Shown here piece by piece: positions 63,472-64,000 of a stretch of 64,000 nt of DNA. The stretch is from Megaera_A sp965233855. Its GTDB lineage: Bacteria; Pseudomonadota; Alphaproteobacteria; Rickettsiales; Rickettsiaceae. Both the position numbers and the translations under genes were made by a program. The notes below the pieces were generated by a model. The model did not search any database. It worked only from the letters and a program-made list of their open reading frames with translations, and was not told where the DNA came from. The stretch covers positions 186,001 to 250,000 of the forward strand of contig OZ247586.1 in NCBI GenBank assembly GCA_965233855.1. The letters are read 5' to 3'. Every line of letters begins with the position of its first letter. Position 1 is the stretch's first letter.

Positions 63472-64000
63472 ATGCCATCATATAAATACATTATTCCAGA
63501 ATATCTAAGTGGTCAAAGGTTGGATAAGTCTTTGAGCTTATTGTGCGCGGAATCTTCTCGCAGTCAAATTCAAAAAGCGATAAAAAATAGGCGCTTAGTT
63601 TTGAATAATCAGATTATTTCGAATTTATCGAGCAGGGTCAAGGAGAATGATGAAGTTGAGATAAATATCGAAGAAGAGATTCAGGAAGATATTGAACCAA
63701 CAAATATACCATTGGATATTGTATATGAGGATGAAGATTTAATTGTCGTTAATAAAAATTCTAATATGACAGTTCACCCTGGAGCAGGAAATCATAATGA
63801 TACATTGGTAAATGCTTTGTTATATCATAGTCAAAATTTATCTAATATTGGTGGTGAAATTAGGCCAGGTATTGTCCATCGTTTAGATAAGACAACTTCG
63901 GGACTTATGGTAGTGGCAAAGAATAATCAAGCTCATGTGCATCTAGCTGAGCAAATTGAATCACGAAATCTTGTTCGTAAATACAAGGCTTTGGCTTGGG
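63472..64000 (+). CDS. RluD-family pseudouridine synthase (5' part)
   Basis: Starts ATG 63472 and runs off the window end. S4 domain (GQRLDKSLSLLCAESSRSQIQKAI), then IVYEDEDLIVVNKNSNMTVHPG and catalytic RPGIVHRLDKTTSGLMVVAK. RluD (23S 1911/1915/1917) is most likely; RluC is the alternative. Divergent from the glycosylase gene with only 16 bp between starts. Confidence 0.93.
   Translation, partial: MPSYKYIIPEYLSGQRLDKSLSLLCAESSRSQIQKAIKNRRLVLNNQIISNLSSRVKENDEVEINIEEEIQEDIEPTNIPLDIVYEDEDLIVVNKNSNMTVHPGAGNHNDTLVNALLYHSQNLSNIGGEIRPGIVHRLDKTTSGLMVVAKNNQAHVHLAEQIESRNLVRKYKALAW

Noticed and set aside
1..64000. tRNA or rRNA genes
   Set aside because: I examined the intergenic stretches and saw no cloverleaf with CCA-type end or rRNA-like conserved sequence; short tRNAs could be missed by eye.

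Overview
The window is AT-rich, densely coding DNA from an obligately host-associated alphaproteobacterium, most likely a member of the Rickettsiales. Supporting signs are the short MlaE/MlaF, YajC-SecD and RpsF-RpsR-RplI blocks, a rickettsia-like autotransporter, a PLD-family nuclease, remnants of an F-type conjugative (RAGE-like) element, ankyrin and TPR proteins, many insertion sequences and heavy pseudogenisation. A complete flhA argues for a flagellar lineage such as Midichloriaceae or a protist-associated relative, but the family cannot be fixed from sequence alone.

Layout. 1-3.2 kb: minus-strand mlaE/mlaF, alr, coaD. 3.5-5.6 kb: flhA. 5.7-13.7 kb: accessory region with an ankyrin protein, an IS copy (IS-A1), a frameshifted HTH regulator, a sensor-like membrane protein and one membrane-protein gene split by IS-B1. 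13.8-19.1 kb: a 1388-residue autotransporter and a hypothetical gene. 19.3-25.6 kb: core genes (rpsF-rpsR-rplI, an OmpR/PhoB-type regulator with a degenerate receiver, an MsbA-type exporter, yajC, secD). 25.9-29.4 kb: two paralogous acidic proteins, each preceded by a 21-codon mini-ORF; the first is split by IS-B2. 29.5-32.8 kb: radA, rsmD, rluB and a frameshifted SIMPL gene. 33-34.8 kb: IS-A2. 35-41 kb: rho, mdh, then queA and tgt separated by a HEPN/MNT-type pair whose nucleotidyltransferase is fused to a GNAT domain. 41-43.6 kb: a persulfide/sulfite detoxification operon. 43.6-46 kb: an addA remnant carrying a MITE, plus IS6 transposases. 46-50.1 kb: two GTPases sharing an identical 713-bp G-domain cassette. 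50.1-60.9 kb: a mobile-element cluster (IS-A3 with nested IS-B3, queH, an MFS fragment, and two inverted IS-D copies enclosing conjugation remnants, a lytic transglycosylase, mobile mystery A/B-Fic and a PLD nuclease). 60.9-64 kb: a devC-like permease pseudogene, gltA, a uracil-DNA glycosylase and the start of an rluD-family gene.

Four related elements (IS-A, IS-D, a 215-bp MITE and truncated ends) share a terminal repeat of the form CAGCRATTCSAAATATGA. Most IS-A copies sit at breakpoints between unrelated gene fragments; two of them abut the last codons of different histidine kinases. IS-B (IS481 type) makes clean 6-bp duplications in two copies, which lets the interrupted genes be rebuilt. 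Many genes carry single-base indels, several in homopolymers, or nonsense codons. This could be genuine reductive decay, transcriptional slippage or consensus errors, and raw reads would decide.
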